DNA of 9,650 nt, taken from assembly GCA_029986975.1 (NCBI GenBank), contig DALTWR010000016.1:1-9650 (forward strand), written 5' to 3'. The notes below the pieces were generated by a model. It worked only from the letters and a program-made list of their open reading frames with translations, searched no databases and was not told the origin of the DNA. Shown here one piece after another: positions 1 through 6,693 of this stretch. Position 1 is the stretch's first letter; the number at the start of each line of letters is the position of its first letter. Source of the stretch: Methanocorpusculum sp. Its GTDB lineage: Archaea > Halobacteriota > Methanomicrobia > Methanomicrobiales > Methanocorpusculaceae. The position numbers were made by a program, and so were the translations under genes.

Positions 1-261
1 GCCCTGAGTATTCCTGAGATGAGTGTCATAACCGAACTGTATCTCCTGCGCGGTTCTTTTGTTAATATAGCATACACTCTTCCTAATGGACAAAAAACCA
101 CATTCTTACACAACAATAAAATCTATCTTGGAAATCAGGTTCCGAAAGGAAACAGTGGTCGTTTCTTTGGTATCGCAGCTGATGAACACTATCTGCTCAT
201 CTCTGAATATAGCGAAAACGGAACTGATGCAGAACTTGTGCTCTTTAAACGCTGGGCATAA
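1..261 (+). CDS. C-terminal part of an unrecognised protein
   Basis: The frame is open from the first base and ends at TAA 259-261, so the true start lies before the window; the ATG at 19 is probably internal. The visible 86 residues are hydrophilic with alternating beta-like stretches (for example FVNIAYTL, HYLLISEY, AELVLFKRW), no transmembrane segment, no Cys pairs and no catalytic motif that I recognise. The tail could be a beta-rich domain, but I cannot name a family. It is followed 54 bp later by the PEBP-like gene, which has its own promoter, so the two need not share a transcript. Confidence refers to this being a real coding end, not to any function. Confidence 0.7.
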   Translation, partial: ALSIPEMSVITELYLLRGSFVNIAYTLPNGQKTTFLHNNKIYLGNQVPKGNSGRFFGIAADEHYLLISEYSENGTDAELVLFKRWA

Positions 262-287
262 GTAAAAATGTCCTCGTTCTGAACTGC

Positions 288-297
288 TTTATAATAT
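288..297 (+). promoter_or_regulatory. Archaeal TATA box (box A) for the PEBP-like gene
   Basis: TTTATAATAT is a near-consensus archaeal box A. Its centre is about 24 nt before the ATG at 316, which is the usual TATA-to-transcription-start distance, so the mRNA probably begins at or within a few bases of the start codon (leaderless). There is no Shine-Dalgarno sequence before this ATG, which agrees. Confidence 0.65.
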
Positions 298-315
298 CCA
301 GTCTCATTAATCTGT

Positions 316-774
316 ATGAATACGATAACCATTGACCTTGGCCCATCCGGTCTTACTGTATCAAGCACCCTTTCTGCCGGAAACATCTCTCCTCGAATCT
401 CTCTTGGAAACATAGATAAAGAGATGGAGTATGTCTGTCTTGTTGTTCAGAACAAATCCGGAAACGAACCGATGAAATGTATCTGGACTATCTGGAACAT
501 TCCATCAGTGGGGTATATCCCTCCGGGATATGATATGGAATCTTATCCGAAGTTTCCTTTCCCTGCAGTACAGGGCTTAAATGATTTTGGCGAACACGGC
601 TGGCATGGTCCGTCTCCGGGACTTGGCGTGCGCGACAAACTTCTCTTCCAGGTCTTCGGGAGAAATGAGGGACTCTCTGTATCTCCGAATGCAAAAATGG
701 ATGAGGTCATAGAAGCACTGCGCGATGGAAAAACGGTTGCCTACGGAAGTACTGAAATCTTCTATCAGGGCTGA
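316..774 (+). CDS. PEBP / YbhB-YbcL-like protein (Raf-kinase-inhibitor-like fold)
   Basis: The 152-residue length fits bacterial and archaeal PEBP-family proteins, which are cytosolic beta-sandwich proteins of mostly unknown role. Family landmarks visible are SPRISL (25-30), the strand ending in NIP (61-63), the turn GLNDFG (87-92), and GWHGPSP (95-101) followed by a hydrophobic strand LLFQVFG. The ligand-pocket signature is eroded: the usual D-P-D-A-P stretch after the central strand reads VQNKSGN (44-50), the His before NIP is replaced in CIWTIWNIP, and the H-R-Y after the GPSP turn reads VRDKL. The fold is therefore well supported, but classical anion or phospholipid-headgroup binding is doubtful. 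No signal peptide. ATG 316 sits at the predicted transcription start, and no upstream start fits. Not obviously linked to the flanking genes. Confidence 0.8.
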   Translation: MNTITIDLGPSGLTVSSTLSAGNISPRISLGNIDKEMEYVCLVVQNKSGNEPMKCIWTIWNIPSVGYIPPGYDMESYPKFPFPAVQGLNDFGEHGWHGPSPGLGVRDKLLFQVFGRNEGLSVSPNAKMDEVIEALRDGKTVAYGSTEIFYQG

Positions 775-786
775 ATTTTCACAAAT

Positions 787-802
787 CGAAATGCCTATTA
801 TT
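787..802 (+). promoter_or_regulatory. Candidate promoter of the tRNA-Gly / tsaC / copA unit
   Basis: CGAAA (787-791) followed by CTATTATT (795-802) resembles a BRE plus a weak TATA box. The centre is about 28 nt before the tRNA 5' end, leaving room for a very short leader. It lies partly inside the left arm of the 793-824 palindrome. No other box A is visible between the PEBP-like gene and the tRNA, and the T-arm region about 26 nt before the tsaC ATG is GC-rich, so tsaC seems to depend on this promoter. Confidence 0.4.
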
Positions 803-824
803 CGGGAAAGCGAATAATTTAGGC
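793..824 (+). promoter_or_regulatory. Strong inverted repeat abutting the tRNA gene
   Basis: The arms ATTATTCG (797-804) and CGAATAAT (811-818) pair perfectly around the 6-nt loop GGAAAG. The outer arms GCCT (793-796) and AGGC (821-824) extend it to 12 bp with a 2-nt TT bulge (819-820). It ends two bases before the tRNA. It could be a terminator for the PEBP-like gene, an operator over the candidate promoter, or a structured tRNA leader; it lacks the T-run expected of a terminator. Confidence 0.6.
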
Positions 825-826
825 AG

Positions 827-897
827 GCGGTAATGGTCTAATGGCATGACAGGAGCTTCCCAAGCTTCTAATCCGGGTTCGATCCCCGGTTATCGCA
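827..897 (+). tRNA. tRNA-Gly (anticodon CCC)
   Basis: All arms fold. The acceptor GCGGTAA (827-833) pairs with TTATCGC (890-896), with one G-U pair and discriminator A897. The D stem is GTC/GAC with a loop containing GG. The anticodon stem GGAGC/GCTTC holds the loop TTCCCAA, giving anticodon CCC at 859-861. The variable loop is 4 nt (TAAT), and the T stem CCGGG/CCCGG encloses TTCGATC. It decodes GGG glycine codons. CCA is not encoded and there is no intron. TTTT and then the tsaC ATG follow immediately, so the tRNA and the protein gene are probably on one precursor. Confidence 0.95.
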
Positions 898-901
898 TTT
901 T

Positions 902-1507
902 ATGACGTCTTCTGAAAATGAACTCTCGTTAGATGAACAGATTGAAAAAGCTGTTTCTGTTTTAAGCCGTGACGGGCTGATTGTTTATCCGACTGAGACC
1001 GTTTATGGTCTTGGTGCTGATGCACTTTCTGAAACTGCTGTTATGAATGTTTATCAGGCAAAAAAACGGCTGCTTGGAAAGCCGATTTCTGTCGCTGTTT
1101 CTGATATCGAGATGATTTACGGCGTTGCTGAGGTCGATGACATTTCAGCGGCCTTTATAAAGAAATTCCTGCCGGGACCGGTTACCGTAATTCTTCGCGC
1201 GAAAGATGTTCTCCCCTCAGAATTAACGGGAGGAACCGGCATGATAGGTATCCGCTATCCGGATCACCAGACTGCGCTGAAACTGATTGAAGTGTTTGAC
1301 TGCCCTATCACTGCAACCTCTGCAAATCTTGCAGGAGAAGTCTCTCCGGTAACTGCTGAGATGGTAAATGTTCCGCATGATTATTTAATCGACGGCGGTG
1401 TGCTTGCCGGAACACCCAGCACGGTGGTAAATCTTGCCGAGCGTAAAATTGTTCGTCCCGGTGCTATGCTCGATGAGGTCGCTGAGTTCCTGAAAGAGCA
1501 TCTCTGA
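902..1507 (+). CDS. Threonylcarbamoyl-AMP synthase, TsaC/Sua5 (YrdC-like) family
   Basis: The enzyme makes threonylcarbamoyl-AMP from threonine, bicarbonate and ATP. KEOPS then uses it for the t6A37 modification of tRNAs reading ANN codons, in the cytosol. The single YrdC domain fills the 201 residues: YPTETVYGLG (29-38), KRLLGKP (55-61) for nucleotide binding, PGPVTV (91-96), IGIRYPDH (115-122), TATSAN (137-142), STVV (173-176) and RPGA (185-188). It lacks the C-terminal Sua5 domain, so it is TsaC-length. ATG 902 is chosen because conserved sequence starts near residue 14 and the next in-frame ATG would remove the active site. There is no Shine-Dalgarno; the ATG is 4 nt after the tRNA end, so RNase Z cleavage would leave a 4-nt leader. 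The stop overlaps the copA start (TGATG). tRNA-Gly(CCC) itself is not a t6A substrate. Confidence 0.92.
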   Translation: MTSSENELSLDEQIEKAVSVLSRDGLIVYPTETVYGLGADALSETAVMNVYQAKKRLLGKPISVAVSDIEMIYGVAEVDDISAAFIKKFLPGPVTVILRAKDVLPSELTGGTGMIGIRYPDHQTALKLIEVFDCPITATSANLAGEVSPVTAEMVNVPHDYLIDGGVLAGTPSTVVNLAERKIVRPGAMLDEVAEFLKEHL

Positions 1508-3939
1508 TGAAGAAAAGCTACACTGTTTACGGCATGTCCTGTCAGGCATGTGTCTTAAATGTGGAGCGTGCGGTAAAAAAGATTGCAGGAGTTTCTTCTG
1601 CATCGGTAAATCTTTTGTCTAATTCTCTTGAAGTCGAGAGTGATTCTGTATCTGATGAGATAATTATAGATGCGGTAAAAAATGCCGGGTATCGTGCTGT
1701 TTCCGGCAGAAAAACCGTTGAGCCGGAATATGTTTCAATGAAACGCCGGCTAATTATATCTATAGTGTTTTTTATTCCTCTGCTTGCAGTATCGCTTCTT
1801 CCGATGGGCGGATTCTTTTTTCCACAGCAGCCGCTTGTCTCAGCACTAGTTGAGCTGATTCTTACTGGTGTTATTGTTTATCTGAACCGGAAATATTTCC
1901 TGCAGGGTATTCCGGCGCTGCTTCGCCGGTCTCCCAATATGGATTCGCTGGTCTCTGTCGGGGCATCTGCTGCGCTGATTTACAGTTTTATTGTTACTGT
2001 TGAGATTGCTGTTACCTCATCTCTTAATCATCCGCTTTATTATGAATCTGCAGGTATGATTCTGACTCTTGTTACCGTTGGAAAATATCTGGAGTCCCGT
2101 TCAAAAGGAAAAACAACGGAAGCGGTTTCCCGTCTTCTTGATTTAAGTCCCAAGACAGCAACTGTTCTGCGCGCGGGGGATGAAGTAACTGTTCCTGTAT
2201 CTGCAGTTTTAGTAGGGGACACCGTTGTTGTGAAATCCGGGTCGCGTATTCCTGTTGACGGTACGGTAATCTCCGGTTCATCATCGGTTGACGTCTCTGC
2301 TCTTACGGGCGAAAGCATTCCTGTTTCAAAACATGCAGGTGATACGGTTCAGGCGGGAACAATATGTCTTTACGGCAGTATTTTATTTACCGCGGAAAAA
2401 GTCGGCGATGATACATCGCTTGCACAGATTATTGAGCTGGTTCGTGAAGCTTCCGCCTCGAAAGCACCAATCTCCCGCCTTGCTGATAAAATCAGCGGTA
2501 TCTTTGTTCCTGCGGTTATCTCTATTGCGGTTGTAGTATGCCTCATCTGGATTTTCTTCGGCGCAGAAATCTCATTTGCGTTATCTGCTGCAATCTCAGT
2601 ACTTGTTATCTCCTGTCCTTGTGCCTTAGGTCTTGCAACACCTGTAGCCGTTATGGCTGCAGCCGGCAAAGCTGCATCGCTTGGCATCCTTATCAAATCA
2701 GCTGCAGCCCTTGAGACAGCCGGACGTGCTGATGTAATTGTGTTTGATAAAACAGGTACGCTTACAAGAGGGATTCCGGCAGTTGAGCAGGTTCTTCCGG
2801 CAGATGGTGTTGAGAGTTTGCATTTCCTAACTCTTGCTGCATCCGTAGAGTCGCTTTCATCCCACCCGCTTGCAAAAGCTGTTTCATCGTATGCTGATGA
2901 GCACGGAATAAAGAGAATTGAGGTTCATGATTTCCTAACTATTCCCGGCTCAGGAGTTTCAGCCTCCTCCGGCGGCAAAATCTATCTTGCAGGTTCTCTT
3001 CGCTTTATGCGCGAATCCGGCGTTTCAGGTACATTCCCTGATGTCTCATCAGAATATGGCTCTGTTCTTTATTTCGCAGAAGACAGTCATGCACTTGGAG
3101 TCATTACCGTATCTGATGTGCTTCGTAAGTCTGCTCCTTCGGCAGTTTCCCGCCTGAAAAAACTTGGACTTCATGTCTCTATGCTTACCGGAGATACAAA
3201 AGCTTCGGCAGAGCGGGTTGCAGGTGAGGCAGGCGTTGATTCGTTTTCCGCAGAACTTCTTCCTGCCGAAAAAGAGGCAGAGATTCGCCGGCTGCAGAGT
3301 GAAGGAAAACGGGTGATAATGACCGGTGACGGCATAAATGATGCACCGTCTCTTGCTGCAGCTGATGTGGGTATTGCCGTGGGAGCGGGTACAGATGTTG
3401 CCATTGAGTCTGCAGACATCGTTCTTATGACCAGCAATCCGGAATCTGCCGCAGATGCAGTTCTCCTTAGCAGAACCGCTCTTCGTATTATTAAGCAGAA
3501 TCTGTTCTGGGCGTTTATCTATAATACAATAGGAATTCCCATCGCAGCAGGAGTATTATTTGTACCGTTCGGCATTCTCTTATCCCCGGGGATTGCAGCC
3601 TTGTGTATGAGCTGTTCTTCGGTATGCGTAGTTTTGAATGCGCTTCGGCTTACGCGGTTTAAGGGATATTCTGATGTCATGAAAGATGAGATTGATAATT
3701 CTTCGGCGACAAATGATATATCCATGAAAAAATTAATCCATATCGAAGGGATGATGTGCAAACACTGTTCTGCAGCGGTTTCCAATGCGCTTAAAGGAAT
3801 TGACGGTGTGTCTGACGTTTCTGTATCCCTTGAGGAGAAACATGCTGTCGTGACTCTTTCAAAAGAAGTTTCTGATACTGTTTTGAAGGAGACGGTAGCT
3901 GCAGCAGACTTTGAAGTGACCGGTGTTGAGACACTTTGA
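1507..3939 (+). CDS. copA: Cu(I)-exporting P1B-type ATPase, CopA family
   Basis: A membrane pump that expels Cu+ (or Ag+) with ATP hydrolysis. The 810 residues are close to the length of archaeal CopA. Order: N-terminal heavy-metal domain with GMSCQAC (9-15; Cys12, Cys15); membrane helices from about residue 78; actuator TGES (267-270); metal-site Cys-Pro-Cys (370-372); phosphorylated DKTGT (Asp414); SHP (452-454); TGDGIND (606-612); Tyr672-Asn673 and Met701-xx-Ser704 in the last two helices; then a linker and a C-terminal heavy-metal domain with GMMCKHC (748-754). CPC with YN and MxxS marks the Cu+ class (P1B-1). Metal-binding domains at both ends recall Archaeoglobus CopA. ATG 1507 overlaps the tsaC stop, suggesting translational coupling. 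No copper regulator or separate chaperone gene is nearby; the C-terminal domain may supply chaperone-like function. Confidence 0.93.
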   Translation: MKKSYTVYGMSCQACVLNVERAVKKIAGVSSASVNLLSNSLEVESDSVSDEIIIDAVKNAGYRAVSGRKTVEPEYVSMKRRLIISIVFFIPLLAVSLLPMGGFFFPQQPLVSALVELILTGVIVYLNRKYFLQGIPALLRRSPNMDSLVSVGASAALIYSFIVTVEIAVTSSLNHPLYYESAGMILTLVTVGKYLESRSKGKTTEAVSRLLDLSPKTATVLRAGDEVTVPVSAVLVGDTVVVKSGSRIPVDGTVISGSSSVDVSALTGESIPVSKHAGDTVQAGTICLYGSILFTAEKVGDDTSLAQIIELVREASASKAPISRLADKISGIFVPAVISIAVVVCLIWIFFGAEISFALSAAISVLVISCPCALGLATPVAVMAAAGKAASLGILIKSAAALETAGRADVIVFDKTGTLTRGIPAVEQVLPADGVESLHFLTLAASVESLSSHPLAKAVSSYADEHGIKRIEVHDFLTIPGSGVSASSGGKIYLAGSLRFMRESGVSGTFPDVSSEYGSVLYFAEDSHALGVITVSDVLRKSAPSAVSRLKKLGLHVSMLTGDTKASAERVAGEAGVDSFSAELLPAEKEAEIRRLQSEGKRVIMTGDGINDAPSLAAADVGIAVGAGTDVAIESADIVLMTSNPESAADAVLLSRTALRIIKQNLFWAFIYNTIGIPIAAGVLFVPFGILLSPGIAALCMSCSSVCVVLNALRLTRFKGYSDVMKDEIDNSSATNDISMKKLIHIEGMMCKHCSAAVSNALKGIDGVSDVSVSLEEKHAVVTLSKEVSDTVLKETVAAADFEVTGVETL

Positions 3940-3964
3940 GCGTTCTTTCGGGAATCTTTAACCA

Positions 3965-3972
3965 TTTATAAT
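3965..3972 (+). promoter_or_regulatory. Archaeal TATA box for the zinc-ribbon/cdc6 operon
   Basis: TTTATAAT matches box A and is centred about 24 nt before the ATG at 3992, the same geometry as at 288-297. A leaderless transcript is expected, and no Shine-Dalgarno precedes the ATG. The 52-bp gap after copA holds nothing else that I can identify. Confidence 0.65.
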
Positions 3973-3991
3973 TCAAAATCATAATACACAA

Positions 3992-4522
3992 ATGACGGAT
4001 AAGAGAACAGTTACAGTCAGCGTCACCATTAATCTCGGAAATTATGAGAATCTGCGCCTTGAAGTCAGTGATACGGCAGAGACAAAAGAAGATGCGGATG
4101 CTCTCCGTCATTATCTGGCATCAATTCTTGACGGGTACGGAAATAATAATGCGGCTGCCCGTACAGCCATCGGAAAATACAAAGAACATATATTAGCAGA
4201 CGGTGCTGATATATCTGCTTCCGCAGAACCTGGTGAGTTTGCGTTCTATCAGGAAGAGTCAGAGCCGGTGTTTGAACCATCAAAACCGGATGAAGAACCC
4301 TCTTTGGAAACTCCTGCGGTTTCCGCAGCAGAAGATGTGATAAAAGAAACCGAACCTGTGAAAGCCCCTGCAGAACCATCTCTTCCGCCCGCTCCGGTCG
4401 TTGACGAAGAAAACATGCAGGAGTTTGTCTGCAGCAAATGCGGTGCGCCGGTCAGCAAAGTGCAGCGCGATGTATCGATGCTTTTCAACAATAAAATCCT
4501 CTGTAAAAACTGCATGAAATAA
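3992..4522 (+). CDS. Unrecognised protein with C-terminal zinc ribbon, coupled to cdc6
   Basis: Three parts are visible in 176 residues. Residues 1-68 form a compact alpha/beta-looking domain beginning with a strand (RTVTVSVTINL) and the stretch NLGNYENLRLEV (14-25), then two helices. Residues 80-142 are a Pro/Glu-rich acidic, probably disordered linker. Residues 147-174 have CSKC and CKNC separated by 20 residues, a zinc-ribbon pattern typical of nucleic-acid or protein-binding modules. I cannot assign a family to the N-terminal domain. The stop is one base before the cdc6 ATG and there is a leaderless-type promoter just upstream, so this is the first gene of a two-gene unit with a replication initiator. 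A role in replication or its control is inference from context only. Confidence 0.8.
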   Translation: MTDKRTVTVSVTINLGNYENLRLEVSDTAETKEDADALRHYLASILDGYGNNNAAARTAIGKYKEHILADGADISASAEPGEFAFYQEESEPVFEPSKPDEEPSLETPAVSAAEDVIKETEPVKAPAEPSLPPAPVVDEENMQEFVCSKCGAPVSKVQRDVSMLFNNKILCKNCMK

Positions 4523-4523
4523 T

Positions 4524-5675
4524 ATGAGAAAGAAACTGCTCTCATGGGATGAAACACTGTTCCGTGATCCGGATGTATTTGAGTTAAGTTATGTTCCGGA
4601 ACAGTTTGACTACCGTGATGAGCAGACAGAAGCTCTTGCGTTTGCAGTCCGTCCCGGTGTTCGCGGCGGAAAAATTCTGGATACAGTATGCCGCGGACCG
4701 CCTTCGACGGGGAAGACCACCTCCGTTAAAAAAATATTTGAACTTCTGGCAGAGACGACTGAGCGTGTTGTTCCTGTTCATGTGAACTGTAAGATTGATT
4801 CAACAGAGTATGCAGTATTTACCCGCATCTACACATCTATTACCAAACAGGCACCTCCCTCATCCGGCACATCAAACAAGCAGGTTTTAGACCTTCTGGC
4901 AAATTATCTGCAGTCGGCAAAAGTTCAGCCGCTTATCTGTCTGGATGATGCGAACTATCTTATCTATCAGAAGGAGTTTACCAACGTCCTTTATCCGCTT
5001 CTCCGGATTCATGAGGTGTTTCCGGAGATTAATCTCAGTCTTGTTGTTATCATCAGCGACCCGCGTATTGATTTGATGGAGAGTCTTGATGTGCGGACGC
5101 GTTCTACGTTCCATCCGGAGGTTATTTCGTTTCCGCCCTATACTGCGCGTGAGGTTGCAGGGATTTTAGCTCAGCGCGTTACAGCCGGTCTCTACCCGAA
5201 TGTTTTAGCTTCGGAGTATCTTGATACAATTGTTGAGTCTTGTATGAAGTATGGAGACGTCCGTATGGGTCTTGATTTAATCAGACGGTCTGTTCTTTCG
5301 GCAGAACGGGTTGCACGGTGCTGTGTTTCTGAAGAGGATGTATCAAAGGCGGTTTCAGCACTTGTTGATATGCACAAACTTGATATGATTAAGTCTCTTT
5401 CCCGCGAAGAGCTTCAGGTATTAAAGACTGCAGTGGAGCTGTTTACTGAAACAACATCTCCGACCACAAAAGAAGTTTTGGATGCGCTTCCGGAAGACGG
5501 TCCTAAAAAGACCAGAACTGCTGAAATCCTGAATCATCTTGATGTCATTGGGTTAATTGACCTTGAGTATGCAAATTCCGGTATTGGAAGGCGCAGGTAC
5601 GTTAATCTCCACGGTGAAAAGGCGGAATTTTTAAAGGTGATTGAGTCTGTTGAGTCTCTTTCCTCCAATCAATAA
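4524..5675 (+). CDS. cdc6: Orc1/Cdc6-family AAA+ replication initiator
   Basis: Archaeal Orc1/Cdc6 proteins bind origin repeats and help load the MCM helicase. The 383 residues match the family length. The N-terminal strap PEQFDYRDEQ (25-34) is typical. Walker A is GPPSTGKTT (58-66). Walker B is LICLDDANYL (137-146), with Asp-Asp-Ala where most members have Asp-Glu. Sensor 1 lies near IISDPRIDL (176-184) and sensor 2 in GDVRMGLDLIRR (244-255; Arg247). Residues from about 290 form the winged-helix DNA-binding domain, including PKKTRTAEILNHLDVIGLI (328-346). ATG 4524 is one base after the preceding stop. It is probably one of two or more initiator paralogues. I see no origin-recognition-box repeats in the short flanking gaps, so an adjacent origin is not supported. 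Confidence 0.92.
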   Translation: MRKKLLSWDETLFRDPDVFELSYVPEQFDYRDEQTEALAFAVRPGVRGGKILDTVCRGPPSTGKTTSVKKIFELLAETTERVVPVHVNCKIDSTEYAVFTRIYTSITKQAPPSSGTSNKQVLDLLANYLQSAKVQPLICLDDANYLIYQKEFTNVLYPLLRIHEVFPEINLSLVVIISDPRIDLMESLDVRTRSTFHPEVISFPPYTAREVAGILAQRVTAGLYPNVLASEYLDTIVESCMKYGDVRMGLDLIRRSVLSAERVARCCVSEEDVSKAVSALVDMHKLDMIKSLSREELQVLKTAVELFTETTSPTTKEVLDALPEDGPKKTRTAEILNHLDVIGLIDLEYANSGIGRRRYVNLHGEKAEFLKVIESVESLSSNQ

Positions 5676-5722
5676 TAACTCTTATCTATTCTCCGGTCAA
5701 ATACCTAATTACATATCCTTTA

Positions 5723-5729
5723 AGAGGGG
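5723..5729 (+). promoter_or_regulatory. Ribosome-binding site that fixes the GTG start of mch
   Basis: AGAGGGG, inside TAAGAGGGGA (5721-5730), ends 6 nt before GTG 5736. No in-frame ATG lies between it and the conserved N-terminus, so this site decides the GTG start. Unlike the leaderless genes upstream, mch therefore has a leader; CTTATCTA (about 5680-5687) is a weak box A candidate for it. Confidence 0.6.
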
Positions 5730-5735
5730 ATTATT

Positions 5736-6680
5736 GTGGTAAGTGTAAACGAATTAGGTTTAGAACTTTTCGAAGAACTCGTTGAGTTCGCAGATTTACT
5801 GAACGTCAGCTATCATGAACTTGATAACGGCGCACGTATCGTTGACTGCGGTGTAAATGTACCCGGAGGATTTGGTGCAGGTGACTACTTCACCCGTATC
5901 TGTATGGGCGGTCTTGGTGAGGTCGCATTCCGTCAGGGAATGGTCGGCAACTTCCCGATGACTTTCGTTGACATCAGCACTGACTTCCCGGCAATTTCCT
6001 GTCTCGGTTCCCAGAAGGCAGGATGGAGTGTTAAGCACGACGGTTTCTTTGCAATGGGTTCCGGTCCTGCACGCGCACTTTCTCTTCAGCCGAAGCACAC
6101 CTATGAAGTCATTGACTACAAGGATGAGAGTGATGCAACTGTTATCTGCCTTGAAGCAGACAAGATTCCGTCCGCATCTGTTATGGAAATGATTGCAGAG
6201 AAGTGCGGCGTTGATGTTGCAAATGTCTGTGCTCTTGTAGCTCCGACTTCTTCTATCGTTGGTTCTATTCAGGTTGCAGGCCGCTGTGTTGAGACTGCTG
6301 TTTACAAGTTAAATGAGCTTGGATTCGACACCAGAAAGATTATTGCAGCATCCGGCTGCGCACCGATTCCGCCGGTCAGAGGTGCAAAGCTTGCGATGGG
6401 CGTCACTAACGATGCAACAATCTACCACGGTCAGATTAACCTTACCGTCAAAGCACCGGAGATTGTTGACTACCTTGAAAAGATTCCGTCCTGCGCATCT
6501 CAGGGATACGGTCAGCCGTTCAACGACATCTTCAAGGCTGCAGGATACGACTTCTTCAAGATTGACAAGTCTCTCTTCTCTCCGGCAGAGGTTGTCATCA
6601 ATGAGGTTTCTTCCGGCAAGGTTTACCACGTCGGAAAAGTCGATGCAGATGTTACTCTGAAGTCCTTCGGACTTGCATAA
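5736..6680 (+). CDS. mch: Methenyl-tetrahydromethanopterin cyclohydrolase
   Basis: The enzyme interconverts N5-formyl-H4MPT and N5,N10-methenyl-H4MPT plus water, a step in reducing CO2 to methane (or the reverse), and is cytosolic. The 314 residues match the archaeal Mch length and the sequence reads as the family throughout: NVPGGFGAGDYFTRICMGGL (41-60), the segment around SQKAGWSVKHDGFFAMGSGPA, APTSSIVGSIQVAGRCVETA (229-248), IAASGCAPIPPV and the C-terminal NEVSSGKVYHVGK. The start is GTG 5736 with a good ribosome-binding site. The gene uses C-ending codons (TTC, TAC, GAC, ATC) more than its neighbours, as expected for a highly expressed enzyme. It stands alone, 60 bp after cdc6, and ends at a hairpin terminator. 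Confidence 0.97.
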   Translation: MVSVNELGLELFEELVEFADLLNVSYHELDNGARIVDCGVNVPGGFGAGDYFTRICMGGLGEVAFRQGMVGNFPMTFVDISTDFPAISCLGSQKAGWSVKHDGFFAMGSGPARALSLQPKHTYEVIDYKDESDATVICLEADKIPSASVMEMIAEKCGVDVANVCALVAPTSSIVGSIQVAGRCVETAVYKLNELGFDTRKIIAASGCAPIPPVRGAKLAMGVTNDATIYHGQINLTVKAPEIVDYLEKIPSCASQGYGQPFNDIFKAAGYDFFKIDKSLFSPAEVVINEVSSGKVYHVGKVDADVTLKSFGLA

Positions 6681-6693
6681 GTTTGTTGAGTAA

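Noticed and set aside
1575..1581. A AAA AAG slippery-like run inside the first CopA metal-binding domain
   Set aside because: A slip here would truncate the domain in its middle and give a useless fragment; it looks like chance in a Lys-rich stretch.
3519..3965. Minus-strand 148-codon frame over the end of copA
   Set aside because: It lies entirely antisense to conserved copA sequence, is Ser/Thr-rich in the way shadow frames are, and has no regulatory signals.
3940..3991. Replication origin next to the cdc6 operon
   Set aside because: Gaps around the operon (3940-3991 and 5676-5735) are too short and hold no repeated origin-recognition-type motif.
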